A stretch of DNA of 64,000 bases, from the NCBI GenBank assembly GCA_003290165.1, contig QNQO01010682.1:53794-117793 (forward strand), written 5' to 3'. Under the pieces are notes generated by a model, which saw nothing but the letters and a program-made list of their open reading frames with translations, was not told the origin of the DNA and did no database searches. Of this stretch, positions 33,526 to 45,604 are shown piece by piece (the first letter of the stretch is position 1; each line of letters starts with the position of its first letter). A program made the position numbers and the translations under genes. The stretch is from Berberis thunbergii (taxonomy: Eukaryota > Streptophyta > Magnoliopsida > Ranunculales > Berberidaceae).

Positions 33526-35470
33526 ATGGCGCAAAATATAGTAGCACATGTAGTAATCTTCCCTGCCCCGGTACAGGGCCATGTCAACTCCATGCTCAAG
33601 TTAGCAGAGCTCCTTGCCTTGTCAGGAATCATAGTCACCTTTGTCAATGTCAAATTTTACCAAGATCGCCTTCTTCAGTTCACTGACGTTCAAACCCGGT
33701 TTGGTCAGTTCCCAAAATTTCGATTTGAAACCATTCCGGATGCACTTCCTGTCATCCGTGACGGATCACACAATTCTATAAATGAGTTGATGCAAAACTT
33801 GCTAACAGTTTTTCAACCAAGTTTCAAAGACTTGATGTTTTCTGATCGGTTGAAATCAGCCGGATGGCCCCCAGTTTCGTGTATAATAGCGGATAATAGT
33901 TTTACCATTGAAGTGGCAAAACAGCTTGGGATTCCATCCATCTCATTCCGTACTCCAAGTGCTTGTTATTTCTGGGCAGTGTTCAGTATTCCTAAAGTCA
34001 TCCAAGCAGGCGAAATCCCTTTTGGAGGTATTTTACTCACCGAAACTTGTTTCTTCTATGCTTTTGATCAAAATGCTTTCATCAAGTATTTATTATTGGA
34101 AAGGCTCGGTAGGAGATCAAACTCAATTGTTTTTCAGAATTCTAAATCAGAAATGTTGAATTGTGTTTTTGAAACTTGAGCGACGGAGGAGGATTGAAAC
34201 TTTGCTTGGGATAATCTTCATTTGAAAAGCTAAAGACTAAATAACTGCTGATATATCTCGAAGTAATCAAGCATAAATATCTCAAGCGGAGTTTGTGTGG
34301 TTTAGCGGCATTGTATGAAACACCGTGATAACATCTAATTCTAGTAGCATATGAAACATGAGTGTTTCTTTGGCTCCTCTCCCCTTTAACATGATTCATC
34401 CTCCTACTTTCTTCACCTGCTCGCGAATCTGTCATCTCCATAAGTGTTTAATTGAGATCATAAGTGTTTGATAAATTTTGACTTTGGTGTTTGTTATCTA
34501 ATTATATTCTGTTTTATTACTTGCAGAAGATGCAGACTTGGATGAACTAGTAACAAGTGTGCCTGGTATGGAAGGGTTTGTTCGTAGAAGAGATCTCCCT
34601 AGTTTCTACCGAGCCAAAGACCTAAATGATGTAGGTCTCAATCTGGTCTTAACAGAAACTCAGAATTCCACCAAAGCATCTGTTCACATACTAAACACTT
34701 TTGAAGACCTTGAAGGTCCAATCCTGTCCCAAATGCGGCCTCACTTGCCCAAAATTTACACTATCGGCCCTCTCCATGCTCTTCTTGAATCACGTCGTAA
34801 AGAATGTGAATCCACACCTTCATATTCTTCCTCTAACAACAGTCTCTTTGAAGTTGACCCAAGCTGTATCACTTGGCTGGACTCCCAACCATCAAACTCT
34901 GTTATATATGTCAGTTTTGGAAGCTTGATCTTCATGACTCAGAAAGAGATGTTGGAGTTTTGGCATGGTTTGGTTAACAGCAAGGTTCGTTTCTTATGGG
35001 CGATAAGGCCAGATTCTGTTACGGACAAAGATGAGGAGTTCGAAACTCCTGAAGAACTCTCAGAGGGTACTAAGGCCAGAGGCTATATGGTAGAATGGTC
35101 GCCGCAGGAGGAGGTACTTAAACATCCAGCTGTGGGTGGTTTTTTGACACACAGTGGGTGGAACTCAACGTTGGAGAGCATTGTCACGGGTGTACCAATG
35201 ATTTGTTGGCCCCAGTTGGCAGACCAGCAAACAAACAGCAGATTTGTTAGTGAGGCATGGAAGATTGGGTTGGATATGAAGGACCACTGTGATAGATCAC
35301 TTGTTGAAAGGTTGGTCAAAGATCTGATGGAGGATAAGAGGGAGGAGATAGTAAGATCTAGTGATAAAATGAAGGAGTTGGCAGAGAAGTCTGTTAGTAA
35401 AGGCGGGTCGTCATACTCTAACCTGGATGAGCTGATCCAAGATATTAAGTTGATGAAGATTGGTGTTTAA
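33526..35470 (+). CDS. UDP-glycosyltransferase copy C, UGT709-like, intact with short intron
   Basis: Exon 1 is 33526-34027 and exon 2 is 34527-35470. The intron is 499 bp, GT-AG, phase 1; the joined frame is 1446 nt, 481 residues. His19 (PAQGH) and Asp123 (IIAD) are present. Directly after Asp123 two residues are lost: ADGLFSFT of A and B is ADNSFT here, including the usually conserved Gly. Exon 2 is complete, with a PSPG box at residues 358-401 ending LADQ. The intron lacks the decayed exons of A and B; the left part matches the start of their intron and the right part the end, so a deletion of about 2.5 kb is likely. Function as for copy B; acceptor unknown. The change beside Asp123 could alter activity. 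Confidence 0.9.
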
Positions 35471-37563
35471 AAGATTTATCAGCATTCACAATTTGGTTAA
35501 GGCATTGAGTCTATCATGTTGATTTTCAGTCAATTAATTTTTACTCGAGTGTTTTTATGAACTCCATAATGTTAAGATTTAAAAAAGAGAGATTCTAAAT
35601 GTCGAGGGAACGGGCGAGGAAACGAGCGTGGGAAATGAGGTGGCGAGGTGAAAGCCGTTCATTTTCCTCGAGATGCGCGTGAGAAAAGTCAACGCATGCA
35701 TCTCGAGGGAAATGAACGGCTTTCACCTTGCCACCTCATTTCCCTCGCTCGTTTCCTCTCCTGTTCCCTCGACATTTAGAATTTCTCTTAAAAAAAAGGT
35801 TATGACTTGTGAGTGACAGGTAATAAATAAATGATATTGGTTGCATTCTTGAAGGATACTGAAACGGGTTTCCAGATAACAATGCATTTGAAAAGTAAAA
35901 CAAGAATATTATGACAGGTAATGAAATATTGACGATAGTGATTGTTGAAATATTGACAATATTGAAATATTTGAAGTGATGTTGATTTATATTATGATAG
36001 GTATTGAAATATTGAATTTTATTATGTTGATTTATATTGTGATTTGGTGTTTAAAAGATTTATCAGCATTCATAAGCTGGTAAAGGCATTGAGTCTATTA
36101 TGTTGATTTTCATTCAATTAATTGGATCATCTGATCATGAACCTCATATGTTATCACTTGTTGTAGCTTTATTTTATGTTTTACACACGTGCCATTGGCA
36201 CTCTACATATTATTTTTGTTAAATATTTTGTATTGAACATCATTACTATCCCGTTTTTGCTCTGAGTAAGTATTGAAGTGTAAGCCTATTCTAAGGTAAA
36301 ATATATATTATAAATTTTAAGATTGTATTCAGTCAAAATTGACTCACTTGGGGCAAAAATTTAAACATCGAGAATAAGTTCTATCCCAATATTTGAATTC
36401 GCCAAAACATGAAGTTTAGAGTTTTTGTTTAAATGTGCATTAAGACGCCCAACTCATTTTTTCTGATATGATCGACTTGTCTCATTGTTTTGAAAAATAT
36501 TAAAGACGTGAAGTACGTTATACACTTTTTTTAATTATAAAATATATATTTTTAAAATTTTAGCACTCGTGTTGATCATTGATTTTGTTTGAAAGATCTT
36601 CAAAAATGCATTTCAACGATACTAAGTTTACCAAAATTCGATAACGATATAGATAGTTATGATAAATTTTCCTTTTGCTAAAAGGAAACAACAATATTTT
36701 CTCTCTTCGCCACATATACATTCCACCAACTTTTTTCAAAAATTTTTCATTATTTTTCCCCTTCTAGAAAATGAATCTCAACCCTTAAAATTCAATACAT
36801 TTTTCAACTTTCAATGCTAACCATTTTTTATCTCTAGATTTTTCGATTTAACTTTGTCCCTGTCGGCAATGAATAGTAAAACACCACTCTGAATTGTAAT
36901 ATAGATTGTTTTTTTTAGTGTTTTTATGAACTCCATAATTTTAAGATTGAAAAACGAGGTTATGACTTATGATAAATAAATAATGATATTGGTTGCATTC
37001 TTTGAATGATACTGAAACAGGTTTCCAGATACCGATGCATTTGAAAAGTAAAACAAGAATATTATTGGTATTGAAATATTAACAATAGTGATTGTTGAAA
37101 TATTGACAATATTTGAAGCTAAGATTGTTGAAATATTGACAATAGAGATGTTGATTTATATTATGATAGGTATTGAAATATTGAATTCTTTGATATTCCT
37201 TGAGCTAATTAAGAGTTATTATGTTCAGATATGTAAAATTCTTATTCGGATTGATCGTTCGACTTTTGCCAGTTATACTAGATTATCTGGTAAACTTGCT
37301 ATTCTCGTTCCTCAACCAAGCTGCTAATGAGTAGGGTGTAAGCTTCCCAGATCGTTTTCGTGAATCTAATTCCGTGGCCTCCCCTCAGACTTGGATTCCC
37401 ATGAGTTGTAGGAAAATAGTCTTATGAAGAATCAATTTTCTGTGAGTAAATAGATAACCAAATAATGAAAAATATGCATAACAAGGGAAATTAATTCCAT
37501 TTTCCAAAAAAAATAGCTAATCAAACAAACCATTAAATAATTATAAGGAATATTCCATTTCCC
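35471..37563. repeat. UGT 3'-flank repeat region (unit 3)
   Basis: Same modules as 14750-16950: TTTTTATGAACTCCATAAT at 35552 and 36924, TTGAAATATTGAC repeats at 35920-36020 and 37060-37190, and a partial copy of the gene end (TTTGGTGTTTAAAAGATTTA) at 36042. No gene seen. Confidence 0.8.
35589..35787. mobile_element. 199-bp near-perfect foldback MITE
   Basis: The two halves pair almost completely: from TTCTAAATGTCGAGGGAACG through CGAGCG, AAATGAGGTGGC and AAGCCGTTCATTT to CTCGAGATGC, with a short loop around 35685. It interrupts the flank module between AAGATTTAAAAAAGA and TTAAAAAAAAGG, giving an approximate 9-bp A-rich duplication. Same family as 14924-15068. Its transcript would be a long hairpin. 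Confidence 0.85.
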
Positions 37564-38162
37564 TAGGGGTGGGCACGGGACGAGATGGACTCATCCCTAT
37601 CCCATCCCATTCATTCGAGATCGGGACGGGATAGGTTTCATCTCATCTCAGACGGGATCGGGACGGGACGGGATAAGACGAGATGAACACGTGCTAAATA
37701 GTCCTCCAATAAAAAAATAACAAAAAAAGTTTTATCTCACATTACTCACACACTAATAGTGTCAAATTTATATACATATAACTTACATCATAAATAATAA
37801 TAGATATTAAATAAATAAATATTAAACTTTTTTTTGGAAGACATATAAATATTAAATTTCATTTAGAATTCATGATTCAATTCATTTAGATTTCATATTG
37901 AATTTCGTCTTACATTAATTTAATTTCAACACATTCTAAACTTTAATTTAGAAGAGTGTTTTGATTAAAATTAATAATTATTATTATTAAATAAATAAAT
38001 TCGGGATGAGACGAGATAGGTGGATTGAAAATCTTCATCCCAATCTAGAACGGAACGGGACGGGATCGGGATGAGTTTGATCAATCACAAAATGACCCAA
38101 AAAATCGGGACGAAACGGGATCAGAACGAGTTCGGGATCGCGGGATGGGATGCACACCCCTA
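37564..38162. mobile_element. 599-bp hAT-like MITE, complete
   Basis: Ends TAGGGGTG and CACCCCTA are inverted. The flank ATTTTCCC at 38163-38170 and its near copy at 37557-37563 form an 8-bp duplication with one base lost. The empty site is at about 53930 (CCATTTTCCCTACCAAG). Both ends are rich in GGGACGGGAT words. No transposase frame. Confidence 0.88.
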
Positions 38163-38284
38163 ATTTTCCCTACCAAGTAAAATACAAGGCCAAACTCAAG
38201 CCCCTTAGCACCATGCATTGTCATTTTAAAAGTACCACCATCAAAATATGATTCAAAAATCTTCAATGCTGATTGTCAAGCTTA

Positions 38285-41200
38285 TAGCATCTCCAATCAT
38301 CCCCCTAAATTTAGGGAAAAGTTAACAATCCTCTATATCTTATATATTAATAAAATAATCCCAATATTTAATTTTCTAAATAAAAAAAAGCATCTTAATA
38401 ATAGTATAATTAAAAAGTAATTATTAATACTAATTTAAATAATGATAAATAATTATTTAAACAATATTTATAATATAATTAAAAAAATTAATACTCATCA
38501 TCATCATCAAAGCCCATTCCCGAGATTTTCGGGGTCGGCTACATGGATTTTGGTTCTCCAAGCATTGCGATCTTTCCACATTTCCTCGCCTAATCCAAGC
38601 TCAATGATATCTTCATTCACCGTCTTCATCCAAGTTTTCAACGATCGTCCCCTCCGTCTACACCTTCCATTAATTTGCCAATCTAAACATTTTCTAATTG
38701 GCGCTGTGCTTGGTCTCCTCTGCACATGACCAAACCAAGTTAAACGTCTTTCTCTAATTTTTTTCCTCTATGGGCACTACACCTAAGTATTTCCTAATTC
38801 TTTCATTTCTAATTTTATCCTTACAAGTTTTACCACACATCCACCTTAACATACGCATTTCTGCTACTGCCATCCTATGCGTATGTTGTCCCGCAGTAGC
38901 CCAACATTCTGAACCGTATAGCATGGCTGGTCGAACAATTGTCTTATAGCATTCCCCTTTTAGCCTTGCAGGCATCATTCTATCGCATAATACTCCTGAC
39001 GCCATTCTCCATTTCAATCAACCAACTTTAATCCTATGGTCTACATCTTCTCCAATAGCCTCATTCTTTTGAATTATAGATTCTAGATATCGAAAAGCCT
39101 CACACTCTGGGACCTCGACACCTTCGATCTCAATTGCATTACTTCTCCCTCTTGGTTCACACCCAAAGTTTCACACTAGATACCCCGTCTTCGAACGGCT
39201 AATTCTAAAACCTTTACTCTCTAAAGCCTCCCGCCACTTAACTAATTTTTGACCTAAACCTGCAATAGTCTCATCCATTAAGACAATATCATCTGCAAAT
39301 AACATGCACCAAGGTACATCTTCTTGCAGATGTCTCGTCAACTCATCCATGACCAAAGCAAAGAGATATGGACTTTACGCCGACCCTTGATGTAGTCCTA
39401 CTGACACTGAAAATTCACTAGACATCCCACCTACTGAGCGAACACTTGTTATAACCCCTTCATACATATCCTTAATGATATCGACATAACATTAAGACAC
39501 TTTCTTCCTTTCAAGCACCCACCAAGTTAACTCCCTAGGGACCCTATCATATGCTTTCTCCAGATCAATAAAAACCATATGCAAACTCTTACGTGCCTCT
39601 CGATATTTTTCTATAGTTTGCCTAAGCAGGAAGATGGCCTCCGTAGTAGACCTACCCGACATAAATCCAAATTGATTCTCCGAAACCGTGGTTAAACTCC
39701 TAAGTCTTTGTTCTATAACTCTCTCCCAAAGTTTCATCGTATGGCTCATAAGCTTTATCCCTCTAAAGTTCGAGCAATTCTGGATATCCCCTTTGTTCTT
39801 ATAAATTGGTACCACAATGCTATATCTCCATGAATCTGACATTTTTCTAGTTTCCAAAATCCTATTAAAGAGCTTAGTTAGCCATTGAATCCCAACTTCT
39901 CCCAGAAATTTCCATGCTTCAATTGGGATATCATCCGGTCCAATGGCCTTCCCTGTCTTCATTCTTTTTAAAGCTTCTCTCACTTCTGTGGCTTTAACTC
40001 TGCGATGGAACACGTGATCTCTCCCTTCCTGTGAAGCATACCTCTCCAAGTTTAACTCCCCTACATGTGTTCCATTGAGTAGGTTCCAAAAGTAATCCTT
40101 CCATCTATCTAAAATAGTTTTATCCTGCATTAAAACTCTTTCATCCTCATGCTTAACACGCTTAACATGACTCAAGTCCCTAGTATTTCGTTCTCTAGCT
40201 TTAGCTATCTTGAAAATATCTTTCTCCCCTTCCTTCGTACCTAGCCTATTATAAAGAGCATCATACGCTCTCTTCTTAGCTTCCCCTACTACTCTACTAC
40301 TCAACTTCTTAGCCTGCTTATAAAGCTCATAAGACTCTAGGCACCTATCTTTTGCCACACCTTAAAGCATATTTTCTTTTCCACAATGGTTTGTTGCACA
40401 TCCGCGTTCCACCACCATGTCTCTTTGCCATAGAAATCTCCTCTTTTGGCCTGTCCTAACTCTTCCTTCGCACATCTTCTGATTCGGTTTGCCAAATGTT
40501 CAAAAAGATCCGCGCTACTAGTCTGATCCTTTGCTTCTAGATTCTCCCAACCCTCTGAAACTGACTGGCCACACAAAATCCTCTTTCTAAATCTTTGACA
40601 CACATCTCCCTGTAAGATCCACAACTTAATTATCGGTCTAACCTGTTTTATAGCAATACGACCCCTACTCTTAAGACAAAAATCGAGAACTAACAGCCTA
40701 TGTTGGTTTGTCAGACACTTAATTCTCGGTTTAACCTTACAATTTTTACACCTACCTAAATCGTGTCTCTTCACAAGAAAATAATCAATTTGACTTCTAT
40801 TACGCCTACTCGCAAAGGTCACCAAGTGATCTTCCCTCTTCTTATAAAAAGTATTTACGATCCCAAAATCCTGAGCTAAAGCAAAATCTAGAATAGAAAT
40901 CCCCGCAGTGTTTCGATCCCCAAAGCCTTGACCTCCATGTACTCTCTCATACCCAACTCTATCCTTACCGACATGGCCATTCAAATCCCTGCCTAGGAAA
41001 ACCCTATCGAAAGAGGGAATTCCAAGAACTAACTCCTCTAAAGAGTCCAAAAATCCTTCTTAGTCTCCTCGTCCAAACCTACTTGGGGTGCATACACACT
41101 AATAACATGCACTATCTCTAGTTCTAAAGCTAATTTAATACTTATGATTCTATCCCCAAACCTCCTAACGTCGACTACTACATTCTTAAAAACTTTATCT

Positions 41201-41885
41201 ACCACTATTCCCACCCCGTTCCTAGTGCCATCTTTACCAGAATAGAAGAGCTTGAACCCTCCTCCTAAATCTTTAGCCTTGTTCCCTTTCCATTTTGTCT
41301 CTTGAAGACAAACTATGTTTACTTTCTTCCTACGCAAGGCATCCACTAATTCTATTGTCTTTCTCGTCAAGGTTCCTATGTTCCAAGAGGCTAATCTAAT
41401 CATTCTATATCTAGCTCTAACCTGGACTAGCTTCTTTACTCACCCCCGTCCAGAATGGTGCGAGAACCCTTGCCTATTTAACACTACAGCCGGGCGCCGC
41501 TGCAGCGCGCCTTGCTCATTTGTCACTACACCTGAGCGTAGGTGCAGCGCGTCGCTTATAGCGGATGACGCCCTATCCTTCTGCATTAATCTTTTTGAAC
41601 CAAAAACTCCCAAAATTTTTAATTAGTCAAATTTAAATTAAGTTGAAATTAATAATAATATAATTGAAGCTAATTAATATAATTATATTAATTTGAAATT
41701 AATAATAGTATAATTGAAATTAAATTGGTATAGAAAAGTCGAAGATATATTAAAATAATGATGAAAAAGTTAAAATAGGGGATGTGGTTGTAGTGGTGAA
41801 GAAATAGGGGACCCCTAAATTTAGCTTTTGGTTAAAATTGGGGATGGTTCATCCCCCATTTTAACTTTTACCATTAGAGATTCTC
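38285..41885. mobile_element. PIF/Harbinger-like MITE carrying a LINE
   Basis: The left end AGCATCTCCAATCATCC and the reversed right end AGAATCTCTAATGG resemble each other, with TTA at 38282-38284 and 41886-41888. The empty site GCTTATAAATGAG is at about 54040. The MITE itself is roughly 450 bp (38285-38490 and about 41635-41885); the rest is the RTE LINE inserted into it. Family placement rests on the TTA duplication and the end sequence. Confidence 0.65.
38491..41630 (-). pseudogene. RTE-clade LINE, frameshifted
   Basis: On the minus strand an endonuclease begins at 41403 (RLASWNIGTLT, CLQETKW, NGVGIVVDK, SVYAPQVGLDEE). It is shifted near 41040, continues through GHVGKDRVGYE...NRSQIDYFLVKR, and is followed by reverse transcriptase (GPDDIPIEAWK, NFRGIKLMSHTMK, VSENQFGFMSGRST, HMVFIDLEKAYDRV; 39492-40358), [11 protein letters not shown] near 39300, and an RTE-type C-terminus (MLYGSECWA, MLRWMCG). 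At least four frame breaks or stops are present. The 3' end is a short GAT trinucleotide run (38491-38508), as usual for RTE elements. The element is inactive. It lacks an obvious 5' promoter, and its left and right flanks are the halves of the MITE. Confidence 0.85.
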
Positions 41886-41886
41886 T

Positions 41887-43189
41887 TATAAATGAGTAAT
41901 AAATTCCTCACATAGTTATTAGTATTGTATGTACCAGTTGTTATATTGCCAAGTATATACCGTTTGGTTAACAACCGGTACATAAGGTCTTATATATGCA
42001 CAGTCCATGGTGTACCAACTGGTATATATTGGCTTATCGGATGTACCAGCGGGACCCCATTTTGTAAATTCAAAAACCTTTTTTTTTCCAGTTTGAACCA
42101 TTTACTACATCAAATTGACATTTTTATAACAACTCACAAAACAGTAATATTTTTTAGCCGTAATAGTATGTCCACCAAACAATTTCAAGTCAAAACTAAA
42201 TTTAGTTTAAAAAATGAAAAATAGTTGCACAAAAAAGTGTTACAATAAATTTTATCACCGTAATAGTATCACTTGTAGCACCATACTCTTTACAGTGATA
42301 CAATTATTATATCATTTTTTTGTGAAAATGTGTAAAATTGTTTAGTGGACGATTATAACTAGAAAGTGTTACTGTTTTTGGGGGTTATTATAAAATGTCA
42401 ATTTAATATAGTGTTTGACTTATCCCTTATCTACCCCTTTAACTTTTTTTTTTTTTTTGGAAAGTGAGCTAGGGTTTTTACCCCCTTTAACTTGATAATG
42501 CACCACTTCATCTTTTCTCCTTTAACTTGATAACACACCACTACATCTTTTCAAAGATTTTTCTAAGATAGCTTTTGAGAGGGGAAAAAAAAAATCTCAT
42601 GTAGAGAAATTACTAAATCCCTCATGTCTCACTCCTCACAACTCGGAATTACGATTTGTCTTCGTGGATAAATTTCTTTTTTCGAAGGAGTACCTAGTGC
42701 ATGTATTTGATTAAAGATTGTAGCCTCCACATGAAAGTTCTATCTATGGCCATTGTAGGTAAATTTGTATTACTTTCTGTTTATAGTGGGCATTGGACAT
42801 TTTTTGGCCCTTTTTGGTGCCTAGGTTCACACATGTTTTGTAAATGTTTTGGTCCCTTTAGACAAGTACTACATAATGAAAGTGTTTTTGTTTTTTCCTA
42901 TTTGCTTAAATATGTCATATTTGTGTCTTATATATACTAGTATGATATCCGTGCCTTGGCACGAATGAACAACATTTCTTATTTTTATTTTTAAATTAGT
43001 GGCCTATTAAAAAATATCAGATTGGGTATTTATAAAATTGCCCTTAACCAAACATATAAACATTAAACTAATGAATGAATACCAATTTCAGTCATACAAA
43101 AAATCAACAAATTAATCCTCAACCCCTATAAAGAAAACCAAATTAATGGTATAATATTTATATTTAGATTGAACTTACATATAAAATCG
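41887..43189. other. Gene-free segment paralogous to 54040-55380
   Basis: Continuous similarity to the other flank copy, with indels. It includes AT-rich sequence and the GTTTTGTAA site at 42835-42843 that is the empty site of the 72-bp MITE. Short open frames are not conserved between the two copies, so I call no gene. Confidence 0.6.
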
Positions 43190-43355
43190 GCTTGAGTAAT
43201 TCTACGCTACCTTGTTTGGGTGCCTCTTTGAGGGGTTTTTATACTTGTTACCCATTCTCTTTAAAACACAACCACAAAGATCATCCATAGAAGGGGTAGA
43301 AGTGTAAAAATACCCCAAAGAAGCGCCCAAATAAGACAGCGTTGAATTATACAAT
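43190..43355. mobile_element. Core-conserved MITE (copy 2)
   Basis: Arms TTCTACGCTACCTTGTTTGG and, reversed from the right, TTCAACGCTGTCTTATTTGG pair. The core has ACCCATTCTCTTTAAAACAC and ATAGAAGGGGTAGAAGTGTA. The paralogue is at 55385-55525. Confidence 0.7.
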
Positions 43356-43715
43356 CGGCTTACACAAATAACATTTAAGAGTTTGTTATATCCAAAACTA
43401 CCATGCCACTTATTGTAATTAATAATCAAATTTGGATTTATAAAATAAAGAGAATTCAATGAAACTCATGCAAAAACACAAAACCATGGAGAATGAGGGG
43501 ATGATTCCATCTGTTCCGCTGAAACTTTGAGACTATAAAAATAGGGGGTGGTGAAGACATATAATCAAAGAGAAATAATAGAGAGATTGGTGTAAATCTT
43601 GTTGTTTAAAGATTGATGAAATCAACCAGTAACTATATATGTTTATACGAACTTATATAGTAAGCCCACGTTGATTTTTTAGATATATATTACCATGTAC
43701 ATTTCAATACGATAT

Positions 43716-44200
43716 AATATTGCGCACTCGGGTTTTGCTTTAGTGGAGGAAAAAGAGGACTCGAAGTTCAGTCCGCCTATTGTGAACTATTTGGTTCGTA
43801 ATGCTAACAGCGAAACCAAACTGGAGACCGATTCCAACAATTCGGATGAAATTAGTTCGAATGAATACACCATCAGGTCAAGAATAGTGTCAGGTTTAAA
43901 GACATACCACATTCGATTAACGAAAAGATTCGATAAGAAGAATATGCCAACCAAAAACACGATGGACTTGGACTACTTCAAAGACTTCAAGGTTTTTCCT
44001 TGAAGATCATCTAGAATGAAGAAAAGTAACAGCAAGTACAGGCGTTGATCTAGGGATTTGGTCAGTTTAGATGATATATTTGTCTAGTTTCTATTTTTTC
44101 CTCGCCAATTTGTTATTATATCCCGTTTTGGGACAAGTAATTAAGATCTGGCATACCATAATTGTCTCTCCATAGCGGAGATTTTTAATTAAAAAAAAAA
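43716..44200 (+). pseudogene. Processed retrocopy of an unrecognised gene, 3' part
   Basis: The 485-bp insert ends in ten A after TTAATT. It is flanked by TTCAATACGATAT (43703-43715) and TTCAATATGATAT (44201-44213). The paralogue near 55915 shows the empty site. These are marks of LINE-driven retrotransposition. An open frame crosses the insert and stops at 44001-44003. Its insert-encoded part (about 95 residues) is hydrophilic, with EEKEDSKF, NYLVRNANSE, SRIVSGLKTYHIRLTKRFD and DLDYFKDFKVFP, followed by an untranslated tail. I do not recognise the family. It is 5'-truncated and any promoter would be borrowed. Confidence 0.7.
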
Positions 44201-44213
44201 TTCAATATGATAT

Positions 44214-45226
44214 ATGTAACTTAAATTTGGGTTTTTGAGATATGATACGAAAAACGTTTTGACAACTATAATTCCTCATATTATCAATTTCATTAATAGC
44301 TCTTGACAGCTCATTCATATTCTGATCCAATCTCGTGATTCTTCAAACTTTCATCAATTAAGGATTTCAAATACATTGACTCTTCATGAATAAATTTGAT
44401 AGTATCAAATGCTTACTCATTTTGCTACTTAAACTCTCCATATTTTAAAAGATTGCACATAGCTTGAAAGGCAAATAGTTCATGCTCAACATCATAATCC
44501 TTACCTATTTAAAAAGTAATACTCAAGATAGATATTCTTGGAATATTTATTATACGCTTAAATATAAAAGGTATCCCCCATTCATTAACGATACAAGAAT
44601 AAGGGTTTTTCCAAGTTTTCTTATCAATCAAAAGAAAATTGGAGGTCTTAAGGGGGTGTTTGTTTGCGTTAGATGTCTAATCTCTAACTAGAGGAGAATC
44701 TCTAATTAGAGACAAACCTCTAACTAGAGGTGTTAAGAGATAAATAAATCTCTAGATCATATGCAGATGTGAATGTCTAGTTAGACATCTCACCCAAACC
44801 TTATTCAAACATTAACAACTAATTTTTTGATTTTTCAGACTAAATGTCTGAACTAGACATGTAAACAAACAACCCCTAAGTATGGAAAAAATAAAGCACT
44901 TCACTGATCGAGAGTAACTAAGAAAAATAATAGAGATCAAACCAACCAAATTGAATCTTGATATAAAAATGAAATCCTCAATCCACTGCCATGATAAAAA
45001 AAATTGATTAGAAAGTTAACATATGGTTGGCAGGAAATTTAACTGTGCTTCCAAGAATCAGAGGAAGAAGTCTAGACTGGAAGCTTTTAGTGCTTCAGAA
45101 TTGAAACCCACAAACACCGAAATCAATCAATTCAAGAAGAACGATATCAATAGAGAAACACAAAATTTTGCAAAGTAAACCAACAAAGTTACCTCCTCCT
45201 GTGCTTATGGAAAATCGAATGTAATT
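44214..45226. other. Gene-free segment with a palindrome-rich MITE
   Basis: Paralogous to 55925-56800. At 44651-44879 lies an element with ends AGGGGGTGTTTGTTTGCG and (reversed) AGGGGTTGTTTGTTTAC, filled with CTCTAACTAGAG-type palindromes. It is present in a shortened form at 56350-56550. No coding sequence is supported. Confidence 0.6.
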
Positions 45227-45575
45227 TGTCACGATTGTGACTCTGTAAGAATGAATCGAAAAACAGATTGACAAGAATTTGGAGGAAAAAGACTAATCTC
45301 AAGTTCGTCTTGAACAGGAGCCTTTAATTGCTACTTCCAGATTGATTTCATTTGCTCTACAGAGCTCTCTACTTATACAGGAAGAAAAAACAGAATTTCA
45401 AATGACAACCAATGACAGCCTTCCACGTGTCAGGTATGTAACTAACTTCTACAAGAATTACAAATTTACCCTCCTTTTCGAATTTGAACAATTTGAGTTG
45501 GCGCCCTCTTTTCCCGCCCAACTCTTGTGATGCCGTTTCTGAATTCCTTCTCTGATTTCTCATGGGATCGTGACA
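45227..45575 (-). repeat. 3' LTR of the Gypsy element
   Basis: 349 bp, ending with the terminal inverted repeat TGTCACGAT/ATCGTGACA. It differs from the 5' LTR at ACAGAATTT (ACAAAATTT there) and in GTGATGCCGTTTC (GTGTTGCCATTTC there). Confidence 0.9.
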
Positions 45576-45604
45576 TTGCCTTCCCCTCAAGATGAATCTT
45601 GTCC

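Noticed and set aside
38442..38729. 95-residue plus-strand frame
   Set aside because: It is antisense to the C-terminal region of the RTE LINE.
42701..42940. 79-residue hydrophobic frame
   Set aside because: The paralogous segment at 54800-55100 does not keep the frame (MITE insertion and indels), so there is no sign of selection.
45342..45530. Frame duplicated exactly at 50305-50505
   Set aside because: Both lie within the Gypsy LTRs, so the duplication reflects the LTR pair, not a gene family.
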